Assembly (NCBI GenBank): GCA_964057225.1 | Contig: OZ059897.1 | Location: 1,984,001-2,048,000 of the forward strand | DNA length: 64,000 nucleotides | Direction of reading: 5' to 3' | Source of the DNA: Auanema rhodensis | Taxonomy: Eukaryota; Nematoda; Chromadorea; Rhabditida; Rhabditidae | Part shown: in pieces, positions 10,882-24,570 of the stretch | Layout of the letters: each line of letters opens with the position of its first letter | How positions within the stretch are numbered: position 1 is the first letter of the stretch | Translations under genes and position numbers: made by a program | Notes under the pieces: model-generated | The model's database searches: none | What the model was told of the DNA's origin: nothing | What the model saw: the letters and a program-made list of their open reading frames with translations, nothing else

Positions 10882-12987
10882 TTAAGCTGCGTCGATCTGT
10901 GTTATCAGATTTGAGCTAGCTTAAAAATTCACCGAGATATCAACTGATATATGTTCACACTTATATCCTCGATTTTCACCCTGAAGAAATGATTTTTTCG
11001 TTGAAAAACATTGTCCATCATCTTTGCCTTGAAAAAAGGAATCTAAAAACATCTACTTTTTGTGAAATTATTTAGAAATTTTTCGGGAAAATTTTTGTCA
11101 AAATGTTTTTGGAAGCAATGTTGAGTGTACATAGGAACTCAACATACACTAATGCATTATTTTTCAAACGATCATAACTTATTTTTGTATAGAGCGTTTC
11201 TCAATGTAGTATAGTGCATTCGATGCGGATTTCTAAGCTGCGTCGATCTGTGTTATCAGATTTGAGTTAGCTTAAAAATGCACCGAGATATCAACTGATA
11301 TATGTTCACACTTATATCCTCGATTTTCACCCTGAAGAAATGATTTTTTCGTCGAAAAACATTGTCCATCGTCTTTGCCTTGAAAAAAAGAATCTAAAAA
11401 CATTTACTTTTTGTGAAATTATTTAGAAATTTTTCGGGAAAATTTTTGTCAAAATGTTTTTGGAAGCAATGTTGAGTGTACATGGGAACTCAACATACAC
11501 TAATGCATTATTTTTCAAACGATCATAACTTATTTTTGTATAGAGCGTTTCTCAATGTAGTATAGTGCATTCGATGCGGATTTTTAAGCTGCGTCGATCT
11601 GTGTTATCAGATTTGAGTTAGCTTAAAAATGCACCGAGATATCAACTGATATATGTTTACACTTATATCCTCGATTTTCATCCTGAAGAAATGATTTTTT
11701 CGTTGAAAAACATTGTCCATTGTCTTTGCCTTGAAAAAAGGAATCTAAAAACATTTACTTTTTGTGAAATTATTTAGAAATTTTTCGGGAAAATTTTTGT
11801 CAAAATGTTTTTGGAAGCAATGTTGAGTGTACATGGGAACTCAACATACACTAATGCATTATTTTTCAAACGATCATAACTTATTTTTGTATAGAGCGTT
11901 TCTCAATGTAGTATAGTGCATTCGATGCGGATTTTTAAGCTGCGTCGATCTGTGTTATCAGATTTGAGCTAGCTTAAAAATTCACCGAGATATCAACTGA
12001 TATATGTTCACACTTATATCCTCGATTTTCACCCTGAAGAAATGATTTTTTCGTTGAAAAACATTGTCCATCATCTTTGCCTTGAAAAAAGGAATCTAAA
12101 AACATCTACTTTTTGTGAAATTATTTAGAAATTTTTCGGGAAAATTTTTGTCAAAATGTTTTTGGAAGCAATGTTGAGTGTACATAGGAACTCAACATAC
12201 ACTAATGCATTATTTTTCAAACGATCATAACTTATTTTTGTATAGAGCGTTTCTCAATGTAGTATAGTGCATTCGATGCGGATTTCTAAGCTGCGTCGAT
12301 CTGTGTTATCAGATTTGAGTTAGCTTAAAAATGCACCGAGATATCAACTGATATATGTTCACACTTATATCCTCGATTTTCACCCTGAAGAAATGATTTT
12401 TTCGTCGAAAAACATTGTCCATCGTCTTTGCCTTGAAAAAAAGAATCTAAAAACATTTACTTTTTGTGAAATTATTTAGAAATTTTTTGGGAAAATTTTT
12501 GTCAAAATGTTTTTGGAAGCAATGTTGAGTGTACATGGGAACTCAACATACACTAATGCATTATTTTTCAAACGATCATAACTTATTTTTGTATAGAGCG
12601 TTTCTCAATGTAGTATAGTGCATTCGATGCGGATTTTTAAGCTGCGTCGATCTGTGTTATCAGATTTGAGTTAGCTTAAAAATGCACCGAGATATCAACT
12701 GATATATGTTCACACTTATATCCTCGATTTTCATCCTGAAGAAATGATTTTTTCGTTGAAAAACATTGTCCATTGTCTTTGCCTTGAAAAAAGGAATCTA
12801 AAAACATTTACTTTTTGTGAAATTATTTAGAAATTTTTCGGGAAAATTTTTGTCAAAATGTTTTTGGAAGCAATGTTGAGTGTACATGGGAACTCAACAT
12901 ACACTAATGCATTATTTTTCAAACGATCATAACTTATTTTTGTATAGAGCGTTTCTCAATGTAGTATAGTGCATTCGATGCGGATTT
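10882..12987. repeat. Six-monomer block C-D-E-C-D'-E2, copy 3
   Basis: Monomers start at 10882, 11233, 11584, 11935, 12286 and 12637. The order and markers match copies 1 and 2, at 3861 bp (11 monomers) from copy 2. The two spacings (12 and 11 monomers) show that the enclosing long unit varies by whole monomers, as unequal exchange would produce. Confidence 0.85.
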
Positions 12988-14742
12988 TTAAGCTGCGTCG
13001 ATCTGTGTTATCAGATTTGAGTTAGCTTAAAAATGCACCGAGATATCAACTGATATATGTTCACACTTATATCCTCGATTTTCACCCTGAAGAAATGATT
13101 TTTTCGTCGAAAAACATTGTCCATCGTCTTTGCCTTGAAAAAAAGAATCTAAAAACATTTACTTTTTGTGAAATTATTTAGAAATTTTTTGGGAAAATTT
13201 TTGTCAAAATGTTTTTGGAAGCAATGTTGAGTGTACATGGGAACTCAACATACACTAATGCATTATTTTTCAAACGATCATAACTTATTTTTGTATAGAG
13301 CGTTTCTCAATGTAGTATAGTGCATTCGATGCGGATTTTTAAGCTGCGTCGATCTGTGTTATCAGATTTGAGTTAGCTTAAAAATGCACCGAGATATCAA
13401 CTGATATATGTTCACACTTATATCCTCGATTTTCATCCTGAAGAAATGATTTTTTCGTTGAAAAACATTGTCCATTGTCTTTGCCTTGAAAAAAGGAATC
13501 TAAAAACATTTACTTTTTGTGAAATTATTTAGAAATTTTTCGGGAAAATTTTTGTCAAAATGTTTTTGGAAGCAATGTTGAGTGTACATGGGAACTCAAC
13601 ATACACTAATGCATTATTTTTCAAACGATCATAACTTATTTTTGTATAGAGCGTTTCTCAATGTAGTATAGTGCATTCGATGCGGATTTTTAAGCTGCGT
13701 CGATCTGTGTTATCAGATTTGAGTTAGCTTAAAAATGCACCGAGATATCAACTGATATATGTTCACACTTATATCCTCGATTTTCATCCTGAAGAAATGA
13801 TTTTTTCGTTGAAAAACATTGTCCATTGTCTTTGCCTTGAAAAAAGGAATCTAAAAACATTTACTTTTTGTGAAATTATTTAGAAATTTTTCGGGAAAAT
13901 TTTTGTCAAAATGTTTTTGGAAGCAATGTTGAGTGTACATGGGAACTCAACATACACTAATGCATTATTTTTCAAACGATCATAACTTATTTTTGTATAG
14001 AGCGTTTCTCAATGTAGTATAGTGCATTCGATGCGGATTTTTAAGCTGCGTCGATCTGTGTTATCAGATTTGAGTTAGCTTAAAAATGCACCGAGATATC
14101 AACTGATATATGTTCACACTTATATCCTCGATTTTCATCCTGAAGAAATGATTTTTTCGTTGAAAAACATTGTCCATTGTCTTTGCCTTGAAAAAAGGAA
14201 TCTAAAAACATTTACTTTCTGTGAAATTATTTAGAAATTTTTCGGGAAAATTTTTGTCAAAATGTTTTTGGAAGCAATGTTGAGTGTACATGGGAACTCA
14301 ACATACACTAATGCATTATTTTTCAAACGATCATAACTTATTTTTGTATAGAGCGTTTCTCAATGTAGTATAGTGCATTCGATGCGGATTTTTAAGCTGC
14401 GTCGATCTGTGTTATCAGATTTGAGTTAGCTTAAAAATGCACCGAGATATCAACTGATATATGTTCACACTTATATCCTCGATTTTCATCCTGAAGAAAT
14501 GATTTTTTCGTTGAAAAACATTGTCCATTGTCTTTGCCTTGAAAAAAGGAATCTAAAAACATTTACTTTTTGTGAAATTATTTAGAAATTTTTCGGGAAA
14601 ATTTTTGTCAAAATGTTTTTGGAAGCAATGTTGAGTGTACATGGGAACTCAACATACACTAATGCATTATTTTTCAAACGATCATAACTTATTTTTGTAT
14701 AGAGCGTTTCTCAATGTAGTATAGTGCATTCGATGCGGATTT
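12988..14742. repeat. D' followed by a run of four E2 monomers
   Basis: A D' monomer (12988) precedes four consecutive E2 monomers (13339, 13690, 14041, 14392). They carry the same subtype markers; the only private difference I noticed is tactttctg near 14215. This homogeneous run closes the A-E domain; after it the subtype mixture changes. Confidence 0.75.
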
Positions 14743-16497
14743 TTAAGCTGCGTCGATCTGTGTTATCAGATTTGAGCTAGCTTAAAAATTCACCGAGATA
14801 TCAACTGATATATGTTCACACTTATATCCTCGATTTTCACCCTGAAGAAATGATTTTTTCGTTGAAAAACATTGTCCATCGTCTTTGCCTTGAAAAAAGG
14901 AATCTAAAAACATTTACTTTTTGTGAAATTATTTAGAAATTTTTCGGGAAAATTTTTGTCAAAATGTTTTTGGAAGCAATGTTGAGTGTACATGGGAACT
15001 CAACATACACTAATGCATTATTTTTCAAACGATCATAACTTATTTTTGTATAGAGCGTTTCTCAATGTAGTATAGTGCATTCGATGCGGATTTTTAAGCT
15101 GCGTTGATCTGTGTTATCAGATTTGAGTTAGCTTAAAAATGCACCGAGATATCAACTGATATATGTTCACACTTATATCCTCGATTTTCACCCTGAAGAA
15201 ATGATTTTTTCGTTGAAAAACATTGTCCATCATCTTTGCCTTGAAAAAAGGAATCTAAAAACATCTACTTTTTGTGAAATTATTTAGAAATTTTTCGGGA
15301 AAATTTTTGTCAAAATGTTTTTGGAAGCAATGTTGAGTGTACATAGGAACTCAACATACACTAATGCATTATTTTTCAAACGATCATAACTTATTTTTGT
15401 ATAGAGCGTTTCTCAATGTAGTATAGTGCATTCGATGCGGATTTCTAAGCTGCGTCGATCTGTGTTATCAGATTTGAGTTAGCTTAAAAATGCACCGAGA
15501 TATCAACTGATATATGTTCACACTTATATCCTCGATTTTCACCCTGAAGAAATGATTTTTTCGTCGAAAAACATTGTCCATCGTCTTTGCCTTGAAAAAA
15601 GGAATCTAAAAACATCTACTTTTTGTGAAATTATTTAGAAATTTTTCGGGAAAATTTTTGTCAAAATGTTTTTGGAAGCAATGTGGAGTGTACATGGGAA
15701 CTCAACATACACTAATGCATTATTTTTCAAACGATCATAACTTATTTTTGTATAGAGCGTTTCTCAATGTAGTATAGTGCATTCGATGCGGAGTTTTAAG
15801 CTGCGTCGATCTGTGTTATCAGATTTGAGTTAGCTTAAAAATGCACCGAGATATCAACTGATATATGTTCACACTTATATCCTCGATTTTCATCCTGAAG
15901 AAATGATTTTTTCGTTGAAAAACATTGTCCATTGTCTTTGCCTTGAAAAAAGGAATCTAAAAACATTCACTTTTTGTGAAATTATTTAGAAATTTTTCGG
16001 GAAAATTTTTGTCAAAATGTTTTTGGAAGCAATGTTGAGTGTACATGGGAACTCAACATACACTAATGCATTATTTTTCAAACGATCATAACTTATTTTT
16101 GTATAGAGCGTTTCTCAATGTAGTATAGTGCATTCGATGCGGATTTTTAAGCTGCGTCGATCTGTGTTATCAGATTTGAGCTAGCTTAAAAATTCACCGA
16201 GATATCAACTGATATATGTTCACACTTATATCCTCGATTTTCACCCTGAAGAAATGATTTTTTCGTTGAAAAACATTGTCCATCGTCTTTGCCTTGAAAA
16301 AAGGAATCTAAAAACATTTACTTTTTGTGAAATTATTTAGAAATTTTTCGGGAAAATTTTTGTCAAAATGTTTTTGGAAGCAATGTTGAGTGTACATGGG
16401 AACTCAACATACACTAATGCATTATTTTTCAAACGATCATAACTTATTTTTGTATAGAGCGTTTCTCAATGTAGTATAGTGCATTCGATGCGGATTT
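14743..16497. repeat. Transitional monomers
   Basis: Five monomers mix markers of the left and central domains. The monomers from 14743 and 16147 combine aaaattcacc with ccatcgtc. The monomer from 15094 has gcgttgatct together with the C markers ccatcatc, cataggaac and gatttctaag. The next (15445) has tcgtcgaaa, so the C-then-D order is kept. Private changes include atgtggagtg near 15681 and gcggagtttt near 15790. Confidence 0.7.
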
Positions 16498-17550
16498 TTA
16501 AGCTGCGTTGATCTGTGTTATCAGATTTGAGTTAGCTTAAAAATGCACCGAGATATCAACTGATATATGTTCACACTTATATCCTCGATTTTCACCCTGA
16601 AGAAATGATTTTTTCGTCGAAAAACATTGTCCATCGTCTTTGCCTTGAAAAAAGGAATCTAAAAACATCTACTTTTTGTGAAATTATTTAGAAATTTTTC
16701 GGGAAAATTTTTGTCAAAATGTTTTTGGAAGCAATGTGGAGTGTACATGGGAACTCAACATACACTAATGCATTATTTTTCAAACGATCATAACTTATTT
16801 TTGTATAGAGCGTTTCTTAATGTAGTATAGTGCATTCGATGCGGATTTTTAAGCTGCGTCGATCTGTGTTATCAGATTTGAGTTAGCTTAAAAATACACC
16901 GAGATATCAACTGATATATGTTCACACTTATATCCTCGATTTTCATCCTGAAGAAATGATTTTTTCGTTGAAAAACATTGTCCATCGTCTTTGCCTCGAA
17001 AAAAGGAATCTAAAAACATCTACTTTTTGTGAAATTATTTAGAAATTTTTCGGGAAAATTTTTGTCAAAATGTTTTTGGAAGCAATGTTGAGTGTACATG
17101 GGAACTCAACATACACTAATGCATTATTTTTCAAACGATCATAACTCATTTTTGTATAGAGCGTTTCTTAATGTAGTATAGTGCATTCGATGCGGATTTT
17201 TAAGCTGCGTCGATCTGTGTTATCAGATTTGAGTTAGCTTAAAAATGCACCGAGATATCAACTGATATATGTTCACACTTATATCCTCGATTTTCACCCT
17301 GAAGAAATGATTTTTTCGTTGAATAACATTGTCCATCGTCTTTGCCTTGAAAAAAGGAATCTAAAAACATTTACTTTTTGTGAAATTATTTAGAAATTTT
17401 TCGGGAAAATTTTTGTCAAAATGTTTTTGGAAGCAATGTTGAGTGTACATGGGAACTCAACATACACTAATGCATTATTTTTCAAACGATCATAACTTAT
17501 TTTTGTATAGAGCGTTTCTCAATGTAGTATAGTGCATTCGATGCGGATTT
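16498..17550. repeat. Trimer unit (1053 bp), copy 1
   Basis: Three monomers in order: one with gcgttgatct, tcgtcgaaa, atgtggagtg and gtttcttaatg; one with aaaaatacacc, ataactcattt and gtttcttaatg; and one with cgttgaataac. The same order follows immediately at 17551. The private change gcctcgaaaa near 16993 is absent from the second copy. Confidence 0.85.
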
Positions 17551-18603
17551 TTAAGCTGCGTTGATCTGTGTTATCAGATTTGAGTTAGCTTAAAAATGCA
17601 CCGAGATATCAACTGATATATGTTCACACTTATATCCTCGATTTTCACCCTGAAGAAATGATTTTTTCGTCGAAAAACATTGTCCATCGTCTTTGCCTTG
17701 AAAAAAGGAATCTAAAAACATCTACTTTTTGTGAAATTATTTAGAAATTTTTCGGGAAAATTTTTGTCAAAATGTTTTTGGAAGCAATGTGGAGTGTACA
17801 TGGGAACTCAACATACACTAATGCATTATTTTTCAAACGATCATAACTTATTTTTGTATAGAGCGTTTCTTAATGTAGTATAGTGCATTCGATGCGGATT
17901 TTTAAGCTGCGTCGATCTGTGTTATCAGATTTGAGTTAGCTTAAAAATACACCGAGATATCAACTGATATATGTTCACACTTATATCCTCGATTTTCATC
18001 CTGAAGAAATGATTTTTTCGTTGAAAAACATTGTCCATCGTCTTTGCCTTGAAAAAAGGAATCTAAAAACATCTACTTTTTGTGAAATTATTTAGAAATT
18101 TTTCGGGAAAATTTTTGTCAAAATGTTTTTGGAAGCAATGTTGAGTGTACATGGGAACTCAACATACACTAATGCATTATTTTTCAAACGATCATAACTC
18201 ATTTTTGTATAGAGCGTTTCTTAATGTAGTATAGTGCATTCGATGCGGATTTTTAAGCTGCGTCGATCTGTGTTATCAGATTTGAGTTAGCTTAAAAATG
18301 CACCGAGATATCAACTGATATATGTTCACACTTATATCCTCGATTTTCACCCTGAAGAAATGATTTTTTCGTTGAATAACATTGTCCATCGTCTTTGTCT
18401 TGAAAAAAGGAATCTAAAAACATCTACTTTTTGTGAAATTATTTAGAAATTTTTCGGGAAAATTTTTGTCAAAATGTTTTTGGAAGCAATGTTGAGTGTA
18501 CATGGGAACTCAACATACACTAATGCATTATTTTTCAAACGATCATAACTAATTTCTGTAAATAGCGTTTCTCAATGTAGTATAGTGCATTCGATGCGGA
18601 TTT
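17551..18603. repeat. Trimer unit (1053 bp), copy 2
   Basis: This repeats the three marker sets of 16498-17550. The third monomer differs in having ctttgtcttg, acatctac and the aactaatttctgtaaatag ending, which is the marker set of the gaataac subtype further right, so the right-hand edge of the duplication lies within it. Confidence 0.8.
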
Positions 18604-20709
18604 TTAAGCTGCGTCGATCTGTGTTATCAGATTTGAGTTAGCTTAAAAATGCACCGAGATATCAACTGATATATGTTCACACTTATATCCTCGATTTTCA
18701 CCCTGAAGAAATGATTTTTTCGTTGAAAAACATTGTCCATCGTCTTTGCCTTAAAAAAAAGAATCTAAAAACATTTACTTTTTGTGAAATTATTTAGAAA
18801 TTTTTCGGGAAAATTTTTGTCAAAATGTTTTTGGAAGCAATGTTGAGTGTACATGGGAACTCAACATACACTAATGCATTATTTTTCAAACGATCATAAC
18901 TTATTTTTGTATAGAGCGTTTCTCAATGTAGTATAGTGCATTCGATGCGGATTTTTAAGCTGCGTCGATCTGTGTTATCAGATTTGAGTTAGCTTAAAAA
19001 TGCACCGAGATATCAACTGATATATGTTCACACTTATATCCTCGATTTTCATCTTGAAGAAATGATTTTTTCGTTGAAAAACATTGTCCATCGTCTTTGC
19101 CTTGAAAAAAGGAATCTAAAAACATTTACTTTTTGTGAAATTATTTAGAAATTTTTCGGGAAAATTTTTGTCAAAATGTTTTTGGAAGCAATGTTGAGTG
19201 TACATGGGAACTCAACATACACTAATGCATTATTTTTCAAACGATCATAACTTATTTTTGTATAGAGCGTTTCTTAATGGAGTATAGTGCATTCGATGCG
19301 GATTTTTAAGCTGCGTCGATCTGTGTTATCAGATTTGAGTTAGCTTAAAAATGCACCGAGATATCAACTGATATATGTTCACACTTATATCCTCGATTTT
19401 CACCCTGAAGAAATGATTTTTTGGTTGAAAAACATTGTCCATCGTCTTCGTCTTGAAAAAAGGAATCTAAAAACACCTACTTTTTGTGAAATTATTTAGA
19501 AATTTTTCGGGAAAATTTTTGTCAAAATGTTTTTGGAAGCAATGTTGAGTGTACATGGGAACTCAACATACACTAATGCATTATTTTTCAAACGATCATA
19601 ACTTATTTTTGTATAGAGCGTTTCTTAATGGAGTATAGTGCATTCGATGCGGATTTTTAAGCTGCGTCGATCTGTGTTATCAGATTTGAGTTAGCTTAAA
19701 AATGCACCGAGATATCAACTGATATATGTTCACACTTATATCCTCGATTTTCACCCTGAAGAAATGATTTTTTCGTTGAATAACATTGTCCATCGTCTTT
19801 GTCTTGAAAAAAGAAATCTAAAAACATCTACTTTTTGTGAAATTATTTAGAAATTTTTCGGGAAAATTTTTGTCAAAATGTTTTTGGAAGCAATGTTGAG
19901 TGTACATGGGAACTCAACATACACTAATGCATTATTTTTCAAACGATCATAACTAATTTCTGTAAATAGCGTTTCTCGATGTAGTATAATGCATTCGATG
20001 CGGATTTTTAAGCTGCGTCGATCTGTGTTATCAGATTTGAGTTAGCTTAAAAATGCACCGAGATATCAACTGATATATGTTCACACTTATATCCTCGATT
20101 TTCACCCTGAAGAAATGATTTTTTCGTTGAAAAACATTGTCCATCGTCTTTGCCTTGAAAAAAGGAATCTAAAAACATTTACTTTTTGTGAAATTATTTA
20201 GAAATTTTTCGGGAAAATTTTTGTCAAAATGTTTTTGGAAGCAATGTTGAGTGTACATGGGAACTCAACATACACTAATGCATTATTTTTCAAACGATCA
20301 TAACTTATTTTTGTATAGAGCGTTTCTCAATGTAGTATAGTGCATTCGATGCGGATTTTTAAGCTGCGTCGATCTGTGTTATCAGATTTGAGTTAGCTTA
20401 AAAATGCACCGAGATATCAACTGATATATGTTCACACTTATATCCTCGATTTTCATCCTGAAGAAATGATTTTTTCGTTGAAAAACATTGTCCATTGTCT
20501 TTGCCTTGAAAAAAGGAATCTAAAAACATTTACTTTTTGTGAAATTATTTAGAAATTTTTCGGGAAAATTTTTGTCAAAATGTTTTTGGAAGCAATGTTG
20601 AGTGTACTTGGGAACTCAACATACACTAATGCATTATTTTTCAAACGATCATAACTTATTTTTGTATAGAGCGTTTCTTAATGTAGTATAGTGCATTCGT
20701 TGCGGATTT
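18604..20709. repeat. Mixed monomers entering the central domain
   Basis: Six monomers. The pair from 19306 and 19657 (ttttttggttg with acacctac, then gaataac with tctcgatg and tataatgc) recurs 2106 bp later at 21412-22113. The monomer from 20359 has the E marker ccattgtc, the loop variant gtacttggga and the ending cgttgcgg seen otherwise only near 690 and 2797. The rare ending gtttcttaatgg occurs near 19270 and 19621. Confidence 0.7.
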
Positions 20710-22815
20710 TTAAGCTGCGTCGATCTGTGTTATCAGATTTGAGTTAGCTTAAAAATGCACCGAGATATCAACTGATATATGTTCACACTTATATCCTCGA
20801 TTTTCACCCTGAAGAAATGATTTTTTCGTTGAAAAACATTGTCCATCGTCTTTGCCTTGAAAAAAGGAATCTAAAAACATTTACTTTTTGTGAAATTATT
20901 CAGAAATTTTTCGGGAAAATTTTTGTCAAAATGTTTTTGGAAGCAATGTTGAGTGTACATGGGAACTCAACATACACTAATGCATTATTTTTCAAACGAT
21001 CATAACTTATTTTTGTATAGAGCGTTTCTCAATGTAGTATAGTGCATTCGATGCGGATTTTTAAGCTGCGTCGATCTGTGTTATCAGATTTGAGCTAGCT
21101 TAAAAATGCACCGAGATATCAACTGATATATGTTCACACTTATATCCTCGATTTTCACCCTGAAGAAATGATTTTTTGGTTGAAAAACATTGTCCATCGT
21201 CTTCGTCTTGAAAAAAGGAATCTAAAAACACCTACTTTTTGTGAAATTATTTAGAAATTTTTCGGGAAAATTTTTGTCAAAATGTTTTTGGAAGCAATGT
21301 TGAGTGTACATGGGAACTCAACATACACTAATGCATTATTTTTCGAACGATCATAACTTATTTTTGTATAGCGCGTTTCCCAATGTAGTATAGTGCATTC
21401 GATGCGGATTTTTAAGCTGCGTCGATCTGTGTTATCAGATTTGAGTTAGCTTAAAAATGCACCGAGATATCAACTGATATATGTTCACACTTATATCCTC
21501 GATTTTCACCCTGAAGAAATGATTTTTTGGTTGAAAAACATTGTCCATCGTCTTCGTCTTGAAAAAAGGAATCTAAAAACACCTACTTTTTGTGAAATTA
21601 TTTAGAAATTTTTCGGGAAAATTTTTGTCAAAATGTTTTTGGAAGCAATGTTGAGTGTACATGGGAACTCAACATACACTAATGCATTATTTTTCAAACG
21701 ATCATAACTTATTTTTGTATAGAGCGTTTCTTAATGGAGTATAGTGCATTCGATGCGGATTTTTAAGCTGCGTCGATCTGTGTTATCAGATTTGAGTTAG
21801 CTTAAAAATGCACCGAGATATCAACTGATATATGTTCACACTTATATCCTCGATTTTCACCCTGAAGAAATGATTTTTTCGTTGAATAACATTGTCCATC
21901 GTCTTTGTCTTGAAAAAAGAAATCTAAAAACATCTACTTTTTGTGAAATTATTTAGAAATTTTTCGGGAAAATTTTTGTCAAAATGTTTTTGGAAGCAAT
22001 GTTGAGTGTACATGGGAACTCAACATACACTAATGCATTATTTTTCAAACGATCATAACTAATTTCTGTAAATAGCGTTTCTCGATGTAGTATAATGCAT
22101 TCGATGCGGATTTTTAAGCTGCGTCGATCTGTGTTATCAGATTTGAGTTAGCTTAAAAATGCACCGAGATATCAACTAATATATGTTCACACTTATATCC
22201 TCGATTTTCACCCTGAAGAAATGATTTTTTCGTTGAATAACATTGTCCATCGTCTTTGTCTTGAAAAAAGAAATCTAAAAACATCTACTTTTTGTGAAAT
22301 TATTTAGAAATTTTTCGGGAAAATTTTTGTCAAAATGTTTTTGGAAGCAATGTTGAGTGTACATGGGAACTCAACATACACTAATGCATTATTTTTCAAA
22401 CGATCATAACTAATTTCTGTAAATAGCGTTTCTCGATGTAGTATAATGCATTCGATGCGGATTTTTAAGCTGCGTCGATCTGTGTTATCAGATTTGAGTT
22501 AGCTTAAAAATGCACCGAGATATCAACTGATATATGTTCACACTTATATCCTCGATTTTCACCCTGAAGAAATGATTTTTTCGTTGAAAAACATTGTCCA
22601 TCGTCTTTGCCTTGAAAAAAGGAATCTAAAAACATTTACTTTTTGTGAAATTATTTAGAAATTTTTCGGGAAAATTTTTGTCAAAATGTTTTTGGAAGCA
22701 ATGTTGAGTGTACATGGGAACTCAACATACACTAATGCATTATTTTTCAAACGATAATAACTTATTTTTGTATAGAGCGTTTCTCAATGTAGTATAGTGC
22801 ATTCGATGCGGATTT
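20710..22815. repeat. HOR unit O-G-H-K-K-L, six monomers
   Basis: O is the monomer with attattcagaaa in place of attatttagaaa. G has gagctagc, ttttttggttg, acacctac and tagcgcgtttccc. H has ttttttggttg with gtttcttaatgg. K has gaataac, aagaaatc, tctcgatg and tataatgc. L has cgataataac. This is the longest of four successive O-led units of 6, 5, 4 and 4 monomers. Confidence 0.8.
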
Positions 22816-24570
22816 TTAAGCTGCGTCGATCTGTGTTATCAGATTTGAGTTAGCTTAAAAATGCACCGAGATATCAACTGATATATGTTCACACTTATAT
22901 CCTCGATTTTCACCCTGAAGAAATGATTTTTTCGTTGAAAAACATTGTCCATCGTCTTTGCCTTGAAAAAAGGAATCTAAAAACATTTACTTTTTGTGAA
23001 ATTATTCAGAAATTTTTCGGGAAAATTTTTGTCAAAATGTTTTTGGAAGCAATGTTGAGTGTACATGGGAACTCAACATACACTAATGCATTATTTTTCA
23101 AACGATCATAACTTATTTTTGTATAGAGCGTTTCTCAATGTAGTATAGTGCATTCGATGCGGATTTTTAAGCTGCGTCGATCTGTGTTATCAGATTTGAG
23201 CTAGCTTAAAAATGCACCGAGATATCAACTGATATATGTTCACACTTATATCCTCGATTTTCACCCTGAAGAAATGATTTTTTGGTTGAAAAACATTGTC
23301 CATCGTCTTCGTCTTGAAAAAAGGAATCTAAAAACACCTACTTTTTGTGAAATTATTTAGAAATTTTTCGGGAAAATTTTTGTCAAAATGTTTTTGGAAG
23401 CAATGTTGAGTGTACATGGGAACTCAACATACACTAATGCATTATTTTTCAAACGATCATAACTTATTTTTGTATAGCGCGTTTCCCAATGTAGTATAGT
23501 GCATTCGATGCGGATTTTTAAGCTGCGTCGATCTGTGTTATCAGATTTGAGTTAGCTTAAAAATGCACCGAGATATCAACTTATATATGTTCACACTTAT
23601 ATCCTCGATTTTCACCCTGAAGAAATGATTTTTTCGTTGAATAACATTGTCCATCGTCTTTGTCTTGAAAAAAGAAATCTAAAAACATCTACTTTTTGTG
23701 AAATTATTTAGAAATTTTTCGGGAAAATTTTTGTCAAAATGTTTTTGGAAGCAATGTTGAGTGTACATGGGAACTCAACATACACTAATGCATTATTTTT
23801 CAAACGATCATAACTAATTTCTGTAAATAGCGTTTCTCGATGTAGTATAATGCATTCGATGCGGATTTTTAAGCTGCGTCGATCTGTGTTATCAGATTTG
23901 AGCTAGCTTAAAAATGCACCGAGATATCAACTGATATATGTTCACACTTATATCCTCGATTTTCACCCTGAAGAAATGATTTTTTGGTTGAAAAACATTG
24001 TCCATCGTCTTCGTCTTGAAAAAAGGAATCTAAAAACACCTACTTTTTGTGAAATTATTTAGAAATTTTTCGGGAAAATTTTTGTCAAAATGTTTTTGGA
24101 AGCAATGTTGAGTGTACATGGGAACTCAACATACACTAATGCATTATTTTTCAAACGATCATAACTTATTTTTGTATAGCGCGTTTCCCAATGTAGTATA
24201 GTGCATTCGATGCGGATTTTTAAGCTGCGTCGATCTGTGTTATCAGATTTGAGTTAGCTTAAAAATGCACCGAGATATCAACTGATATATGTTCACACTT
24301 ATATCCTCGATTTTCACCCTGAAGAAATGATTTTTTGGTTGAAAAACATTGTCCATCGTCTTCGTCTTGAAAAAAGGAATCTAAAAACACCTACTTTTTG
24401 TGAAATTATTTAGAAATTTTTCGGGAAAATTTTTGTCAAAATGTTTTTGGAAGCAATGTTGAGTGTACATGGGAACTCAACATACACTAATGCATTATTT
24501 TTCAAACGATAATAACTTATTTTTGTATAGAGCGTTTCTCAATGTAGTATAGTGCATTCGATGCGGATTT
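22816..24570. repeat. HOR unit O-G-K-G-L', five monomers (1755 bp)
   Basis: Starts with the O monomer, 2106 bp after the previous one. L' combines ttttttggttg and acacctac with cgataataac. The internal order differs from the neighbouring units by gain or loss of whole monomers. The K copy (23518) has the private change caacttatatatg. Confidence 0.8.
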
